In this document: positions 5,337-6,399 of the stretch, piece after piece
Layout of the letters: the number at the start of each line of letters is the position of its first letter
Position numbering within the stretch: the first letter of the stretch is position 1
NCBI GenBank assembly: GCA_031381685.1
Contig: JANMYF010000311.1
Coordinates: 1-6,399 of the forward strand
Length of the DNA stretch: 6,399 bases
Source: JANLQX01 sp031381685
Lineage (GTDB): Bacteria; Actinomycetota; Acidimicrobiia; Acidimicrobiales; JANYDT01
Direction: 5' to 3'
Notes under the pieces: generated by a model
Told to the model about the DNA's origin: nothing
Database searches by the model: none
Seen by the model: the letters and a program-made list of their open reading frames with translations, nothing else
Made by a program: the position numbers and the translations under genes

Positions 5337-5351
5337 ACCTCTCTCCCAATG
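5328..5351. repeat. 24-bp direct repeat, copy 1
   Basis: Matches 5412-5435 at 22 of 24 positions, including an uninterrupted 18-bp run GGGCAACCTCTCTCCCAA (5332-5349 and 5416-5433). Offset 84 nt. On the - strand the repeat is a purine-rich GGGAGAGAGG segment. Confidence 0.92.
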
Positions 5352-5353
5352 TG

Positions 5354-5404
5354 GACGGGTCACTCGTGTTGCGAGCAGTCGAGCGAAGCGAGCGGCGCAG
5401 CGCC
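5354..5404 (-). repeat. Core of a putative dispersed intergenic element, copy B
   Basis: Read on the - strand it gives GGCGCTGCGC (5404-5395), GCTTCGCT, CTGCTCGC (5378-5371) and ACCCGTC (5360-5354), the same order as copy A at 1945-1989. Copy B has an extra CTCGA between GCTTCG and CTGCTCGC. GGCGC-A-GCGCC at 5394-5404 is a small dyad. The remaining sequence up to the VWA stop at 5453 shows no gene. Confidence 0.45.
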
Positions 5405-5411
5405 AATGGGG

Positions 5412-5435
5412 ATGAGGGCAACCTCTCTCCCAACG
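5412..5435. repeat. 24-bp direct repeat, copy 2
   Basis: Second copy of the repeat at 5328-5351, differing at two positions (A for G near the left end, C for T near the right end). It lies 17 nt beyond the stop of the VWA gene on the - strand, so a transcript reading past that stop would contain both copies. Confidence 0.92.
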
Positions 5436-5452
5436 CGCTCGCCACGGTCGCC

Positions 5453-6399
5453 TTAGAAGTTGGAGACGACGGCAACGAGGACCTTTTCGATCGAGGCCGG
5501 GTCGCTGGCGTCGTAGGCCGCCGCGTCGGTGGCCTCGGCGATGCGCTTGAGCGTGGCCAGGTCGGCGTCCTTGCCGTAGGCGATCGGGAACAGGCGGACC
5601 GGTGACTGCAGGCGACCTTCGGATCCGGCCCGGCCCGCGGTGAGAAGCGCTTCGAGCTGATCGGCGTCGTCATTGGGGTTGAGGTCCTCGTTGCGCCCGT
5701 CGGTGAGCAGGACCACCGCGTTGATGCGCTTCGGGTCGAGGTTCTCCTTCATCTTCTGAAGAGCTGCGGTCGCCGTGGAGTACAGCGGCGTCCCCTGCAC
5801 CGGGGTGAGGTTGCGGACGGCCTCGGCCATCTGCTCCCGGTTCGCCGACGCCGGGCCGATCGGAATCACCTCGACGGTGTCGATGCCGAGTCCGCCCACA
5901 TCGGTCGAGAAGATGGTGAGGCCGATCTGGTCGTCGGCCTTGAATTCGTCGAGGGCGGCCACGGTGGCGCGTTTCGCGAGATCGAGCTTGGTGTCGCTCG
6001 ATGCGTCGTCGGCGGCCTCACCCATCGACCCGGACACGTCGATCACGAACAGCACCCGTGCGCCCTTGCGCTGCTCGGCCCATTTGTCGAGCAGCGATAC
6101 GAGGACTTTCGGTGCAGGTACGTCGAGCGCGGCTTTCGGTTCGTTCGGATCGACACCGTTCGCGGCCACGATCGGCGCGGCGACGGCGACCGCGGCGTTT
6201 CCCGGGCGGAAGCCGAACTCGAGAACGCGCTTCTGGTTCGTAGGTGTACGTACGAACGCGGCGAACGCTGCGGCGCCGGTCTTCTGCTCGGCCGTGACCC
6301 ACGGCGCGTTGAGCGTGAACAGCGGGTTGTCGCTGAACAGCGTCCCTTCCTTCGGGTAGATCGCGACGAGCGGCACCCGCGGCTTGCGGGCCACTTCAC
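5453..6399 (-). CDS. Solute-binding-fold plus VWA domain protein (5' end missing)
   Basis: About 314 C-terminal residues of a larger protein; the frame is open to the window edge, so the GTG at 6394 is not the real start. Numbering from that codon, residues 1-65 (VAIYPKEGTLFSDNP, LNAPWVTAEQ, then AAFVRTPTNQKRVLEFGFR) are the end of a periplasmic-binding-protein fold of the SBP_bac_11 kind. Residues 113-313 are a VWA domain with a complete MIDAS metal site: DVSGS (D119, S121, S123), T202 in GTPLYS, and D232 in LLTDG. It ends in VVSNF. Actinobacterial proteins of this SBP-VWA layout are exported lipoproteins or membrane-anchored proteins, so a signal peptide is expected beyond the window. VWA domains bind partner proteins through the metal. 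A ligand cannot be named. Confidence 0.92.
   Translation of the reverse strand, partial: EVARKPRVPLVAIYPKEGTLFSDNPLFTLNAPWVTAEQKTGAAAFAAFVRTPTNQKRVLEFGFRPGNAAVAVAAPIVAANGVDPNEPKAALDVPAPKVLVSLLDKWAEQRKGARVLFVIDVSGSMGEAADDASSDTKLDLAKRATVAALDEFKADDQIGLTIFSTDVGGLGIDTVEVIPIGPASANREQMAEAVRNLTPVQGTPLYSTATAALQKMKENLDPKRINAVVLLTDGRNEDLNPNDDADQLEALLTAGRAGSEGRLQSPVRLFPIAYGKDADLATLKRIAEATDAAAYDASDPASIEKVLVAVVSNF

Noticed and set aside
1..6399. CRISPR array, tRNA, rRNA, riboswitch or insertion sequence
   Set aside because: No spaced identical repeat series, cloverleaf, conserved rRNA segment, recognised aptamer or transposase frame is visible.

Overview
The window looks like chromosomal DNA from a high-GC Gram-positive (Actinobacteria), most likely of the Acidimicrobiia/Ilumatobacter kind. 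The phylum call rests on strong GC bias at third codon positions, the classical ribosomal order rplU-rpmA-obgE-proB, a PspA that closely follows the mycobacterial form, and -10 elements placed exactly where leaderless actinobacterial mRNAs have them. The class-level guess is weaker and is inference.

Left part, + strand (1-3121): the last eight codons of ribosomal protein L21 (rplU), complete L27 (rpmA), a 210-nt gap with a terminator-like hairpin, the ribosome-assembly GTPase Obg (obgE), another 210-nt gap carrying a direct-repeat-flanked unit, and glutamate 5-kinase (proB). proA does not follow proB; the next genes lie on the opposite strand.

Right part, - strand (3149-6399), in transcription order: the C-terminal part of a solute-binding-fold plus von Willebrand factor A (VWA) protein with an intact MIDAS metal site; a membrane-hairpin plus helical protein whose topology resembles mycobacterial PspM; PspA/IM30, the membrane-repairing phage-shock protein; and a small beta-rich protein of unknown family 16 nt behind pspA. 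This reads as an envelope-stress module. It contains PspA and a possible PspM counterpart, with a surface or periplasmic VWA protein and an unrecognised small partner. No clgR-type regulator is visible.

The - strand intergenic regions are unusually rich in structure. pspA has a TANNNT hexamer 7 nt before an ATG that matches the family's N-terminus. The PspM-like gene has the same 7-nt arrangement before a six-codon leader ORF. The gap upstream of it holds a perfect 20-bp palindrome, a 14-bp dyad next to the -10 and a 24-bp near-perfect direct repeat. The 84-bp repeat unit there and the 86-bp unit before proB share ordered sequence blocks in opposite orientation, which suggests a small dispersed intergenic element. 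That is the least explained thing in the window.
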